From contig JAVSMU010000001.1 of NCBI GenBank assembly GCA_032027045.1, positions 404,390-468,389 of the forward strand: a stretch of 64,000 nucleotides of DNA, in the 5' to 3' direction. This stretch comes from Truepera sp. (GTDB lineage: Bacteria > Deinococcota > Deinococci > Deinococcales > Trueperaceae). Below the pieces are notes generated by a model, which saw only the letters and a list, made by a program, of their open reading frames with translations, had not been told where the DNA came from and made no database searches. The position numbers and the translations under genes were made by a program. Below, in pieces: positions 52,115-61,205 of this stretch (positions within the stretch are counted from its first letter, which is position 1; each line of letters starts with the position of its first letter).

Positions 52115-53259
52115 GTGCCGGCCGCTTCCTGACGGGCGAGCCGCTCGTGGCCGCCTTGCAGGAGCGCCTGGTCGACCTCTGCCGCGTGCCGAGCCCCAGC
52201 CGCAGCGAGCGCCTCATGGCGGACCGCTTGCGTGAGGCCTTCGAGGAGCTCGGCATGCAAGTCAGGGAGGACGACGCACGTAACAGTACAGGCGGCGACG
52301 CCGGTAACCTCATCGCGGAGCTCAGCGGCGGGGCGGCAGGCCGCATAGTCCTGGCCGCTCACATGGACACGGTGCCCCTGACGCCGGGGGTGCCACTGGC
52401 GCCGGAGGTCGAGGACAGCGTGGTGCGCTCGGGCGGCGAACAGATCCTGGGGGCGGACGACAAGGCCGGCGTCAGCGTGGTGCTCGAACTACTGGAGCGG
52501 GCCGCGCACACCCCCTTCGAGAAGCGACCGACGCTGGTGGCGGTCATCACCGTGTGCGAGGAACTCGGACTGCTCGGCGCCAAGCACCTAGGCGTGGCGT
52601 CGCTGCGCGCCGACTACGCGTACTCGTTCGACGGCGAGGTGCCGGTGGGAGAGCTCATCACCTCGGCCGTCTTCAAGGAGGACGTGAGCATCGAGGTCAT
52701 CGGGCGCGCCGCGCACGCCGCTTTGGAGCCAGAGCGGGGCGTCCACGCCATCAAGGCCGCCGCGGCCGTCGTGGAGGCCATCCCGCTCGGGCGGGTGGCG
52801 GACGATCAGGTCCTCAACATCGGCGCCATAACGGGCGGCGGACCGACCAACGTGGTTCCTGCCCGAGTGAGCATGCGCGGCGAGTTCCGGGCGTTCAGCG
52901 TCGAGCGACTCGAAGAGCTGGCCGGCAGGGTGAAGGGGCTAGCCGAGGCCGCCGCCGGCAGGCACGGCGCGCTCGTGGAGCTGGAGAGGAGGCGGCTCTA
53001 CGACGGTTACACGCTCGACGACGATGCTGCGCCCATCAGGCGCCTGGCGGCCGTGGCCGAGAGCGCCGGCGTGCGCCTTCGTACGGTGGCCTCGATCGGC
53101 GGCTCCGACACGAGCATCCTCAACCAGAAGGGCCTGCAGACGGTGAACGTCGGCCTGGGGATGCACGAGATCCATTCGGTGAACGAGTGGATCGACGCGC
53201 GCGACCTGGCGCGCGTGGTCGAGTGGGTCGGAGCGGCGCTCGGCCTCACTGGAGCCTGA
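52111..53259 (+). CDS. M20-family peptidase (PepT-like)
   Basis: A 382-residue dinuclear zinc peptidase. Ligand motifs are AAHMDTVPL, LGADDKAGVSVVLELLE, the catalytic CEELGLLGAKHL, AYSFDGE, and MHEIHSVNEW. The inserted dimerisation domain (about 180-290) is present. The start is GTG overlapping the adenine deaminase stop (GTGA). PepT enzymes remove the N-terminal residue of tripeptides. Its place at the end of an ABC import operon suggests it trims imported peptides or a related amide. Confidence 0.88.
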   Translation: MSAGRFLTGEPLVAALQERLVDLCRVPSPSRSERLMADRLREAFEELGMQVREDDARNSTGGDAGNLIAELSGGAAGRIVLAAHMDTVPLTPGVPLAPEVEDSVVRSGGEQILGADDKAGVSVVLELLERAAHTPFEKRPTLVAVITVCEELGLLGAKHLGVASLRADYAYSFDGEVPVGELITSAVFKEDVSIEVIGRAAHAALEPERGVHAIKAAAAVVEAIPLGRVADDQVLNIGAITGGGPTNVVPARVSMRGEFRAFSVERLEELAGRVKGLAEAAAGRHGALVELERRRLYDGYTLDDDAAPIRRLAAVAESAGVRLRTVASIGGSDTSILNQKGLQTVNVGLGMHEIHSVNEWIDARDLARVVEWVGAALGLTGA

Positions 53260-53320
53260 CCTCTGGGGCCGCCCCGCGCGAACTACCCGTAGGGCCCGGT
53301 CCCCGGCTTAGCATCCAAGC

Positions 53321-54166
53321 ATGGACGCATTGCGCTTGGGCCCCCTCGTGATCTCCGCCCCCCGCTTCTACGCGGCCCTGGGCCTCGTGCTGTTCGTGGG
53401 TCTGGCCGAGTTGTTCGCGTGGCGCGCCCGGCGCCGCGCCGCTGGTTCAGGCGAGGGATCGCCGCCCCGGAACGCCAACTGGGCCTGGAACGCGGCCTTC
53501 GCGGTCCTGCTAGGTGCGCGCCTCGGGTTCGTGCTCGAGAACCTCGGCTACTTCGGGGGCAGGCCCCTCGACGCCCTCGCCTTCTGGCAGGGCGGCTTCT
53601 CGCCCTGGTGGGGCTTGGCCGCGGGGGCGCTGCTGGTCGTGTGGTCGTTCAGGGGTCGCCTCGGCGGCCTCCGCGTGGCTGCCACCCCCGCCGCGGTAGC
53701 GCTGGCCGTCTGGCTGATCGTTCCCGCACTTCTGAGCCCCGCGGGCGGCGAGGCCAAGGCGCTGCCGGCGCTCGAACTGGAACGGCTGACCGGCGGCGAG
53801 GTGAACCTCGCCGAACTGAGCACCGGCCCGCTCGTGGTCAACGCTTGGGCCACCTGGTGCCTCCCCTGCAGGCGCGAGATCCCGCAGTTGGCGCGCGCGG
53901 CTGCGGAGCACCCAGACGTCACCTTCCTCCTGGTGAACCAGGGCGAGCAGCGCGAGGCCGTCCTCGCCTTCCTGGCCGCCTACCCCGCCGTTTCGCTGGA
54001 CAACGTCCTGCTGGATCACGGCATGGAGGTCTCGTCGCGCCTGGGTGGGGTGGGGTTACCCACGACCTACTTCTTCGCCGGGGGCGGCCGGTACGTCACC
54101 ACGCACGTGGGCGAGATCTCGGGCGCGGCGCTGGAACGCGCGGTGCGCGGCCTTGTCAGCGACTGA
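53321..54166 (+). CDS. Lgt-like membrane domain fused to a TlpA-type thioredoxin
   Basis: A 281-residue protein. The first ~140 residues are membrane helices resembling part of prolipoprotein diacylglyceryl transferase: LGARLGFVLENLGYFGGRPLDALAFWQGGFSPWWGLAAG. The catalytic-site HGG of Lgt is replaced by WWG, so transferase activity is unlikely. Residues ~145-281 form a TlpA thioredoxin with NAWATWCLPC (Cys180, Cys183) and a cis-Pro at LPTTYFF. It should be a membrane-anchored extracytoplasmic thiol oxidoreductase, and could serve cytochrome c maturation together with CcdA. Confidence 0.8.
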   Translation: MDALRLGPLVISAPRFYAALGLVLFVGLAELFAWRARRRAAGSGEGSPPRNANWAWNAAFAVLLGARLGFVLENLGYFGGRPLDALAFWQGGFSPWWGLAAGALLVVWSFRGRLGGLRVAATPAAVALAVWLIVPALLSPAGGEAKALPALELERLTGGEVNLAELSTGPLVVNAWATWCLPCRREIPQLARAAAEHPDVTFLLVNQGEQREAVLAFLAAYPAVSLDNVLLDHGMEVSSRLGGVGLPTTYFFAGGGRYVTTHVGEISGAALERAVRGLVSD

Positions 54167-54286
54167 CGGCGGAACGTTGCGGGGGTCATTGGGCTGACGG
54201 GCGAGCAGACGGGCCGCCGGCGCCGCCACGAGCCCCTCCGGGAACGGGTGTTCTGGAGTACCGCTAACGCGGCGCTGAGCCCACTC

Positions 54287-55048
54287 TCAACCCGCCAACC
54301 AGCCCCCGTCGATCGGATAGTAGGCGCCGGTGATGTACGAGGCGTCGTCCGAGCAGAGGAACACGATGAGCTTGGCGATCTCGCCCGGCTCCGCGAAGCG
54401 CTTCATCGGTGTGACGCTCTTGAGCCACGCTGTGGTCTGTTCGTCCTCGAAGATGGCCTCCGTCATGCCGGTCTTGACCACGCCGGGGCCTATGCAGTTG
54501 ACGCGCACGCCTTGCGCCGCGTAGGTGAGGGCCGCCGACTTGGTGAGCCCGCGTACGGCGTGCTTGCTGGTCGTGTACGACGGGTCGCCGGGGCTGCCCC
54601 GCTCGGCCATGGTGCTGGCCAAGTTGACGACGCCCGCGCTGCCGGCCTTGAGGAGCTCGGGGATGGCGTGCTTGAGGCCCAGGAACGTCCCAACCACGTT
54701 GACGTCGAGGACGCGCTCGAAGGCCTTGAGCTCAACCTCGTGCAGCGGCACGTTCGGGCCCGCGGCCGAGATGCCCGCGTTGTTGACCAGGAAGTCGATG
54801 CGGCCAAGCGTCTCCACGGTCGTCTTCACCATGGCTCGCACGGAACCCTCGTCGGCCACGTCAACCTTGACGGCGGCGGCCTTGCCGCCTCCCGCCTCCA
54901 CCTGACGCACGGTCTCCTGTGCGCCCTCGATGTTGTAGTCGGCGACCATCACCGCCGCCCCGCGCGTGGCGAACTCGAGGGCGACAGCCCTCCCGATACC
55001 CGAACCAGAACCCGTAACCAGCGCTACCTTGCCAGCCATGTCGGCCAT
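54287..55048 (-). CDS. Short-chain dehydrogenase/reductase
   Basis: A 253-residue classical SDR. The cofactor motif TGSGSGIG is near 13-20, NNAG near 90, the catalytic Ser is in NLASTMAE, and YTTSK holds the active Tyr and Lys. GPGVVKTGMTE and the C-terminal ITGAYYPIDGGWLAG complete the fold. The Asp after the second strand (VADYN) suggests NAD rather than NADP. The ATG at 55048 gives the standard length. The substrate cannot be deduced. Confidence 0.9.
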   Translation of the reverse strand: MADMAGKVALVTGSGSGIGRAVALEFATRGAAVMVADYNIEGAQETVRQVEAGGGKAAAVKVDVADEGSVRAMVKTTVETLGRIDFLVNNAGISAAGPNVPLHEVELKAFERVLDVNVVGTFLGLKHAIPELLKAGSAGVVNLASTMAERGSPGDPSYTTSKHAVRGLTKSAALTYAAQGVRVNCIGPGVVKTGMTEAIFEDEQTTAWLKSVTPMKRFAEPGEIAKLIVFLCSDDASYITGAYYPIDGGWLAG

Positions 55049-55112
55049 GTGGCACCTCTTTCTCCCCCCCAGCGTACGAAGACCGGCCCAGGACAATTGG
55101 CCGCCCACCAGG

Positions 55113-55757
55113 TTAGGGCCGCCGGAACGCCTGGTACTCCCACAGCAGTCCGCCGCCACCGGCGACGAACTCGAGCCCCGAGCTCTCGGCCGCGGCCCGG
55201 ATGGCGGCGCCGGGCCGCACGTAGAAGCGGAACCGGTGGCGCGTCAACCGCGCCAGCCAGTGTTGGGCGCGTTGAGCGAACCGCGCCAGCGCCGTGGACC
55301 TGGGGAAGCTAAGGAGCAATGTGCCCTCGGTCAGGTGGGCGGCCACGCCCACCAGTTCGAGGCCCTCCGCAGAGCAGCACACCACGCGGTTGAGGACCAC
55401 CACCCCGGCGGCTTCCACCTCGCCCGGGTTTGCCAGCACGTCGGCCACGCGGAAGGTGGAACGGCCCGCGACGCCTGCCCAGGCGGCCAGCTCCGCCGCC
55501 GAGTGGCGGTAGGCCTCCACCAGTTCGATGACCTCGCCGGTGCTCGCTCCTCGTTTCAGGAGCTCGGCCTGGATGGCGCCTACGCCGCCGCCGATCTCGA
55601 GGACCCGCTGGTCACGGATGTCTGCCGCGCTTAGCGCGGCGAGCATCCTTCGCTCCAACGCTCCCACGCCGTGACGCTGGTAACTCCTTAGGTACCAACC
55701 CGCCAGTCGCTCATCGAAGAGCTCCTCGCAAGGCGCCGCGCGGCAGCAACTGCTCAT
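55113..55757 (-). CDS. Class I SAM-dependent methyltransferase
   Basis: A 214-residue methyltransferase. Motif I is VLEIGGGVGAIQAEL and the acidic loop is VIELVEAYR. A cysteine cluster at the N-terminus (SSCCRAAPC) is unusual for a methyltransferase and could bind a metal; similar CC starts occur in one family subgroup. LVGVAAHLTEGTLLLSFPR matches the late strand region. Target unknown. It precedes the SDR gene on the same strand. Confidence 0.78.
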   Translation of the reverse strand: MSSCCRAAPCEELFDERLAGWYLRSYQRHGVGALERRMLAALSAADIRDQRVLEIGGGVGAIQAELLKRGASTGEVIELVEAYRHSAAELAAWAGVAGRSTFRVADVLANPGEVEAAGVVVLNRVVCCSAEGLELVGVAAHLTEGTLLLSFPRSTALARFAQRAQHWLARLTRHRFRFYVRPGAAIRAAAESSGLEFVAGGGGLLWEYQAFRRP

Positions 55758-55796
55758 GCTTGCGATGATATGACCGGCATGCCGCGTCCGCTCCGC

Positions 55797-57470
55797 TCAG
55801 TGCACGGCGAGGCGCGTCCCGTGGATCAGCCAGGCGCTCTCCCGCAGGCTGGGGCCCAACATGCGCAACCAGGTGCTCGGGTCGTCGGCGCTGGGGATGA
55901 CGTACTTGCCCGGCGCTTCCACCTTCCAAGCCCCGGCGTCGGGCGATAGTCCGGCCAGCTCCTTGGCTCGGGCCAGCGCGAGCCGCACGCCCCCGAGTTC
56001 GTCGACGAGGCCGAGCCCCAACGCGTCGGCGCCCGACCAGATGCGCCCGCGGCCGATCTCGTTCACCCGCTCGACCGAGAGCTTCCGGCCAGCGGCCACG
56101 CGCGCCACGAAGCGCTCGTAGACCTCGTCGATGTAACGCTGCATGAGGGCCCGCTCGGCATCGTCGAAAGGCTTGTGCGAGCCCATGATGTCTGCGAACC
56201 GTCCGCGCTCGATGCTCTCCACGTTCACGCCGAAGCGCTCGTAGAGTTCCTGCAGCACGGGCTTGAGAGAAACTACCCCGATGGAGCCCGTCAGAGTCGT
56301 GGCCTCGGCCAGCACGCGCGTCGCGTGCGTCAGAACGTAGTAGCCCCCGCTGCCCGCCACGCCGCCCATGACGGCGACGACGGGCATGCGCCGGGCGAGG
56401 AGCTCGACCTCACGACCGATGAGGTCGGAAGCCAGCGCCGACCCCCCGCCCGACTCGACGTGGAACACCACCGCCTTCGTGCGCTTGTCACGGCCGGCGA
56501 GGCGCAGGGCCCTGACCAGCGTCTCGGAACCCGCCAGCTTGCCTCCCAGAACGGGCACGGGCACCGGTGACGACCTGCTCGGGCCGGTGATGATGGCGCC
56601 TTCCAGCGACACGAGCGCGACGCGCCCCGCCTCCACCGAACGCCGCCTGCCGGGGATGAAGCGGCGGGCGGCCGCAAGGCTCTTGTCGGCCTCACCCAGC
56701 ACCTCGTCTTCGTACTTGACCTCGTCGATCATGCCGAGCGCCGCCGCCTGCTTGGCGGACGTCACGCCCTCCTCGACCCAGCCCCGTACTTCCTCGGGCG
56801 TCTTGCCCCGAGCCTCCGCGATCGCGCCCGAGGTCGTGCGAACGAGGCTGTCCAGGTAGGCGCCGTACTGCTCGCGCTGCGCGTCGCTCATGTGGGCACG
56901 GGCGAGGTTGTCGCCGGCGTTCTTGTACTCCTTGATGGCGAGCTTGTCGAAGCGCACGCCGGCACGCCCAAGCGCGTCGCCAAGGAACGTGGTGGTGAGG
57001 GCCAGGCCGTTCACGTGGAACTCGGCGCTCTCCGGAGCGACGATCCGGTCGGCGGCGCTCGCCAGGAAGTAGGTGGCGTTGCCGAGCTCGTTGACCAGCA
57101 CCTCGACCCGCTTGCCGCCGGCCCGCAGGCGCTCGAACTGGCGCCTCATGGCCACGGCGGTCGTGAAACCGATGGTCAACCCTGAGAACCTGAACACCAC
57201 CGCCTCGAGCCAGGGAACGCCAACTAGGGCGTCGACCAGTCGCTCGAACTCCTCGAAAGAAGTGCCGGCGGGCCTCGCCTGAAGGAGGCGGGCAGGGAAC
57301 TTGCGGCGCTCCATGAAGGCGGGGTAGGAGCCACTCAACTCGATGACGATGCGCTCTGGGCGCTTGCCGGGCAGCGCCGAACGCAACAGGTCCGCCAGGG
57401 ACGTTGCGGCGTTGCCGATGGCGGCGAGGGCCGCCGGATAGTTCCAGCCGAGGTCTTCCTTCTTCGCCAT
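55797..57470 (-). CDS. sppA: Signal peptide peptidase SppA-like S49 protease
   Basis: A 557-residue two-repeat S49 protease of the long SppA type. The N-terminal half supplies the Lys base in LAIKEYKNAGDNLARAHMSD. The C-terminal half has the Ser nucleophile in MGGVAGSGGYYV and TTLTGSIGVVSLKPVLQELYERFGV. Unlike E. coli SppA, no strong N-terminal membrane anchor is visible, so it may be cytoplasmic or peripheral. It degrades cleaved signal peptides or misfolded membrane proteins in known cases. Confidence 0.88.
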   Translation of the reverse strand: MAKKEDLGWNYPAALAAIGNAATSLADLLRSALPGKRPERIVIELSGSYPAFMERRKFPARLLQARPAGTSFEEFERLVDALVGVPWLEAVVFRFSGLTIGFTTAVAMRRQFERLRAGGKRVEVLVNELGNATYFLASAADRIVAPESAEFHVNGLALTTTFLGDALGRAGVRFDKLAIKEYKNAGDNLARAHMSDAQREQYGAYLDSLVRTTSGAIAEARGKTPEEVRGWVEEGVTSAKQAAALGMIDEVKYEDEVLGEADKSLAAARRFIPGRRRSVEAGRVALVSLEGAIITGPSRSSPVPVPVLGGKLAGSETLVRALRLAGRDKRTKAVVFHVESGGGSALASDLIGREVELLARRMPVVAVMGGVAGSGGYYVLTHATRVLAEATTLTGSIGVVSLKPVLQELYERFGVNVESIERGRFADIMGSHKPFDDAERALMQRYIDEVYERFVARVAAGRKLSVERVNEIGRGRIWSGADALGLGLVDELGGVRLALARAKELAGLSPDAGAWKVEAPGKYVIPSADDPSTWLRMLGPSLRESAWLIHGTRLAVH

Positions 57471-57524
57471 GCCCCAATCTTACGTGAGGCCCCCCGATGC
57501 GCCCGTCGGCGGTAGCATCTGCCC

Positions 57525-58046
57525 ATGAGCCCTCGTGATGCTTCCAACGCCGTCGGCACCCTCTTCCTGGCGGAGATCGAGCGCGGTTACCACGCTCAGA
57601 AGTCGCTAGCGGAGCGCGCACTCGATCAACTCGAGCCGGAAGACTGGCACCGCGTGTTGGACGATGGCAGCAACTCCGTGGCCGTCATAGTGCGCCACCT
57701 GGCGGGCAACCTGAGGTCGCGCTGGCGCGACTTCCTCACGAGCGACGGCGAGAAGGCCGACCGGCAGCGCGACGACGAGTTCGAGGAAGGCGATCACACG
57801 GTGCCCAGCATGCTGGCGGAGTGGGAGGTCGGTTTCAGCGAGGTCTTCGGAACCCTGGCCGGCATGACTCCCGCCGACCTGAACCGGACCATCACCATAA
57901 GGGGCGAGGAACTGAACGTGGTGCGCGCCATGCTCCGCAACCTCGAGCACACGAGTCACCACGTGGGCCAGATCGTGATGCTCGCCAAACATTGGCGCGG
58001 CGACGAGTGGCGCACGCTGTCGATCCCCAAGAAGCCCAAAGCGTGA
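57525..58046 (+). CDS. DUF1572/DinB-superfamily protein
   Basis: A 173-residue four-helix protein of the DinB superfamily. The likely metal-binding histidines are in IVRHLAGNLRSRW and the pair LEHTSHHVGQIVMLAKHW. DUF1572 members are damage-inducible or thiol-linked in some bacteria. Single gene, convergent with the EamA gene at 58055. Confidence 0.8.
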   Translation: MSPRDASNAVGTLFLAEIERGYHAQKSLAERALDQLEPEDWHRVLDDGSNSVAVIVRHLAGNLRSRWRDFLTSDGEKADRQRDDEFEEGDHTVPSMLAEWEVGFSEVFGTLAGMTPADLNRTITIRGEELNVVRAMLRNLEHTSHHVGQIVMLAKHWRGDEWRTLSIPKKPKA

Positions 58047-58054
58047 ACTGATCC

Positions 58055-59011
58055 TCAGTGGCCCGGCCGCATGGCGCGCATGGCGCGCTGCTCCTTGAGG
58101 GAGATGGCCACGCCCGCACCCACGACGACCAGGATCCCCAGCCAGCTGAGGGCGTCCGGGAGGTCGCCGTACGCCAGGAAGCCGTAGATGACCGCCGTGA
58201 CCATCTCGAAGTAACCCACCGGTGCCAACCACGTGGCGGGTGCGTAGTCGAACGCTTTGATCAGTAGGAAGTGGCCGCTGGCCGCGAACGCGCCGAGGCT
58301 CACCATGATGCCGAAGTCGCCCAGCGAGGGCGGCTGCCAGAGGAACGGCATCAACAGCGACATGACCACCGCCCCGACGACCGCGGTGTAGCCGAGGGTG
58401 ACGAGTGGCGGTGCGCTGCCCGCCAGGCGCCGCGTGAAGAGCATGTAGAAGCCGTGTATGACGCCTGCGGCAAGCGCCAGGAGCGCCCCCCACCCGAAGC
58501 TGCCCGACCCCGGCCTCAGGATGAGCATTATCCCTGCGAAGCCGACCACGACCGCCAACAGCCGCCAACCGCCGACGCGCTCGCCCAGCAGGACGGGCGC
58601 CAGGACCGTGACCACGAGCGGCGAGACGAAGAACAGCGCCAGGGCGGTGGCCTGAGGCAGCAACGACAGCGCGAAGAAGAAGAGCGCCGTACCCCCGAGA
58701 AGGAGCCCGCCCCTGACCAGCTGCAGGCCGACCCGCCTCGGCACCAAGCCGTGCCAGCCGAAGCGCCACAAAAGGATCGGCAGCATGCAAAGCAGGTGGA
58801 AGAGGTAGCGGGCCCACACGATCATGGGTACGGGGTTGCGCTCGCTAAGGCCCTTGGCGAGGCCGTCCATCACGGGCAAGAGCACCATGGCGACCAGCAT
58901 GAGCGAGGTGCCAAGGAGCAGGTTCGTCTTCGGGGCGACGGCGGTGCCGGCGGGCCGCCTCACCCGCGCCCGCCGCGGCGCGCGGGACGACTGCGCTTTC
59001 GCGTAGCGCAT
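58055..59011 (-). CDS. EamA/DMT-family transporter
   Basis: A 318-residue transporter with ten helices in two EamA repeats. A basic N-terminal tail (about 1-28, RAPRRARVRRP) is probably cytoplasmic, and a start at a downstream codon is possible. Motifs include VMDGLAKGLSERNPVPMIVWARYLFHLL and PATWLAPVGYFEMVTAVIYGFLAYGD. The substrate is unknown. It is distinct in sequence from the EamA protein at 44415. Confidence 0.85.
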   Translation of the reverse strand: MRYAKAQSSRAPRRARVRRPAGTAVAPKTNLLLGTSLMLVAMVLLPVMDGLAKGLSERNPVPMIVWARYLFHLLCMLPILLWRFGWHGLVPRRVGLQLVRGGLLLGGTALFFFALSLLPQATALALFFVSPLVVTVLAPVLLGERVGGWRLLAVVVGFAGIMLILRPGSGSFGWGALLALAAGVIHGFYMLFTRRLAGSAPPLVTLGYTAVVGAVVMSLLMPFLWQPPSLGDFGIMVSLGAFAASGHFLLIKAFDYAPATWLAPVGYFEMVTAVIYGFLAYGDLPDALSWLGILVVVGAGVAISLKEQRAMRAMRPGH

Positions 59012-59144
59012 GGGCCCTCGCGGTGAAAGCTCGCCGGCAACACGCGGCCGCTACCTGGCGCGGCGGTGGCGCGGGACGCTGGCGGGTGCTTCATCCTGCC
59101 GATGATAAGGGAGGCGCGGGGCAAGGGGCGGCTATGATCCTGGC

Positions 59145-60008
59145 GTGGCCGCACGTTACAGCCTGCGTAGCTTCGAAGACGCCCGGCGCTTCGTGTCAGC
59201 CTCGGAGCCTTACCTGCTCGAGCGCGAGGTGGCGCACTGCCTGATCCTCGGCCTCCTCCCCGTGCTTGGTAGTGAGGGCATGCAGCAAGCCTTCATGGGC
59301 CTGGTGCAAGACGCCGCCGGCGCCCCGGTGTTGGTGGCGCTGCGCACGCCACCTCACCGCCTGATTCTGAGCGAGCTCGCGGACGGTCACGAACCACGCG
59401 AGGTCGTGGAGCCGTTGGTGGCCGCCGTGGCCACGACGCCCGGGGTTCTCGGGGCGCCCAGCAGCAGCGGCGCCTTCGCCAGAGCCTGGGGAGAGGCAAC
59501 TGGGCAGGCCGCGGAGCTGACCCAGTCAGAACGGGTCTACGTGTGTACGGAGGTCGTGGACGCTCGAAGCACCGAGGGCGTCATGGTGCGGGGCGGAGCC
59601 GACGACTTGGGGCTCCTGATCGACTGGCTGCTGGCGTTCCGCCTCGAGGCCACCCCGACGGATCCGCGCAGCGGCCGGGCGGCCGCCGTGCAGGACGTGA
59701 AGCGCGACCTGGCCGCCGCCGACGGCGGCCTGTGGTTGTGGCAGGTGGGCGGCCGCCCGGTCAGCATGGCGGGCGCCCGCGGCCCGACTCGCAACGGCAT
59801 CCGCATCGGCCCCGTCTATACGCCGCCGCAACTGCGTGGCAACGGTTACGCCGGCGCCCTGACCGCGGCCCTGACGCGGGAACTGCTTGCCGGGGGCAGG
59901 CGCCACGTCACGCTCTTCGCCGATCTGGGGAACCCCGTCGCGAACCACATATACCAGAAGATCGGCTATCGCCCTGCTGCCGAGCAGCGCGTGTACGGCT
60001 TCCGCTGA
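59145..60008 (+). CDS. GNAT-family N-acetyltransferase
   Basis: A 287-residue protein starting at GTG. The C-terminal ~110 residues hold the GNAT fold, with the acetyl-CoA loop VYTPPQLRGNGYAGALTAALTREL and the final ADLGNPVANHIYQKIGYRPA. The N-terminal ~170 residues are a second, more diverged GNAT-like half. Such two-part proteins act on small molecules or protein N-termini. Acceptor unknown. Confidence 0.85.
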   Translation: MAARYSLRSFEDARRFVSASEPYLLEREVAHCLILGLLPVLGSEGMQQAFMGLVQDAAGAPVLVALRTPPHRLILSELADGHEPREVVEPLVAAVATTPGVLGAPSSSGAFARAWGEATGQAAELTQSERVYVCTEVVDARSTEGVMVRGGADDLGLLIDWLLAFRLEATPTDPRSGRAAAVQDVKRDLAAADGGLWLWQVGGRPVSMAGARGPTRNGIRIGPVYTPPQLRGNGYAGALTAALTRELLAGGRRHVTLFADLGNPVANHIYQKIGYRPAAEQRVYGFR

Positions 60009-60094
60009 AGCAGGGCCGGGCAGGAAACCTCGCGCTGTGGGTGGCGCACGGCGGAGTCTGTCGCCCAAGGCTAGTATGAGAGGAGTCTCGACGC

Positions 60095-60113
60095 CCGGCG
60101 CCAATGGCGCCGG
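60095..60113. repeat. Perfect inverted repeat upstream of osmC
   Basis: CCGGCGCC (60095-60102) and GGCGCCGG (60106-60113) flank AAT, 36 bases before the osmC start. It could be an operator or an mRNA hairpin in the leader. Confidence 0.4.
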
Positions 60114-60149
60114 CAGCGTAAATTCACTCGACTTCACAAGGAGGCAGAC

Positions 60150-60587
60150 ATGCCGATCACCAAGGCTGATGCAAGTTGGAAAGGCTCGCTGAAAGAAGGC
60201 AAGGGCGTCATGAAGGTCGCGAGCGGCGCCTACTCCGGTCCATTCTCGTTCGCGTCTCGCTTCGGCAGCGGCGCCGGCCCTGAAACCGGCACGAACCCCG
60301 AAGAGCTCCTCGCCGCGGCGCACGCCGGCTGCTTCTCGATGGCGTTGTCCGGGCGGTTGGCCGACGCGGGACACGTGGCCGACAGCATCGATACGACGGC
60401 CTCCGTCACCATGGAGCGAGTGGACGGCGCTCAGACCATCAGCAAGAGCCACTTGGTCACCAGGGTGAAGGTGGCCGGGATGGACGACGCCACGTTCCAG
60501 GGGCATGTGCGCGCTGCGGCTGAGAGCTGCCCGGTTTCGCGCGCACTGGCCGGCGTGGCCATCACGGTCGAGGCGACGCTAGCCTGA
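60150..60587 (+). CDS. osmC: OsmC-family peroxiredoxin
   Basis: A 145-residue OsmC protein with both redox cysteines: Cys61 (EELLAAAHAGCFSMAL) and Cys127 (AAESCPVSRAL). Arg and Glu partners are present in SRFGSG and PEEL. It reduces organic hydroperoxides with lipoyl or thiol donors. AAGGAGG lies a few bases before the ATG, which implies strong translation. Confidence 0.93.
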   Translation: MPITKADASWKGSLKEGKGVMKVASGAYSGPFSFASRFGSGAGPETGTNPEELLAAAHAGCFSMALSGRLADAGHVADSIDTTASVTMERVDGAQTISKSHLVTRVKVAGMDDATFQGHVRAAAESCPVSRALAGVAITVEATLA

Positions 60588-60610
60588 CGCATCGCCGAGA
60601 GCTTCACCAG

Positions 60611-60640
60611 CGGGCGCCTACGGGCGCCCGTTCTACTCTT
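60611..60640. terminator. Terminator between osmC and the DUF454 gene
   Basis: CGGGCGCC (60611-60618) pairs with GGCGCCCG (60623-60630) around a TACG tetraloop, followed on the plus strand by TTCTACTCTT. It lies between convergent genes and may serve osmC. The minus-strand side has no T-run. Confidence 0.65.
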
Positions 60641-61205
60641 CCGGCGCCCGAGTTGCCTCTTCCGGCGCCGGAGTTGCCGCCTCGGGCTTCTTGGTCGGCA
60701 CGTTGAAGACGTACCAGACGCCGAAGATGGCCGCGGCCGCTATGGCCACGCCCACCCAGGTGTTGCCCCGCTTGATGCCCACCAACCACGTGCTGAAGGC
60801 GGAGAAGCCGAGGATCATGGCGGAGGCGTACCACTTGACCCACCCTGGGATGCCCTTGCCGGCGCGGTAGTCGCGGAGGAGCGGACCGAAGAGCCGGTGG
60901 TTGAGCACCCAGTTGTAGAAGCGCGGACTCGACTGGGCGAAGAACCAAGTGGCGATGACGAAGAAAACCGTACCCGGCATGCCGGGCACGACGTAGCCGA
61001 CCACCCCGAACCCCACCGACACGAGCCCGGCGCTCACGAACATGACCCGCAGCGCCGGATGCTTTATGACCCTCAGCTCGGCGCTGTAATCGACCCATTC
61101 CCGAGTGGGCGGCTTTCTAGTTGCCCGCTCGTTCGTCGGCGTGGGTGCCGGTCGATCGGGCAGGTCGACCGGGGGCGCTTCGGCGCTGGTGGGTGTGCGC
61201 TGCAT
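60633..61205 (-). CDS. DUF454/YbaN-family membrane protein
   Basis: A 190-residue protein. After a Pro-rich cytoplasmic N-terminus come three or four helices with the DUF454 core GFGVVGYVVPGMPGTVFFVIATWFFAQSSPRFYNWVLNH and GPLLRDYRAGKGIP. The C-terminus has a short repeat (PAPEEATRAPEE). Function of the family is unknown. It is convergent with osmC. Confidence 0.82.
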   Translation of the reverse strand: MQRTPTSAEAPPVDLPDRPAPTPTNERATRKPPTREWVDYSAELRVIKHPALRVMFVSAGLVSVGFGVVGYVVPGMPGTVFFVIATWFFAQSSPRFYNWVLNHRLFGPLLRDYRAGKGIPGWVKWYASAMILGFSAFSTWLVGIKRGNTWVGVAIAAAAIFGVWYVFNVPTKKPEAATPAPEEATRAPEE

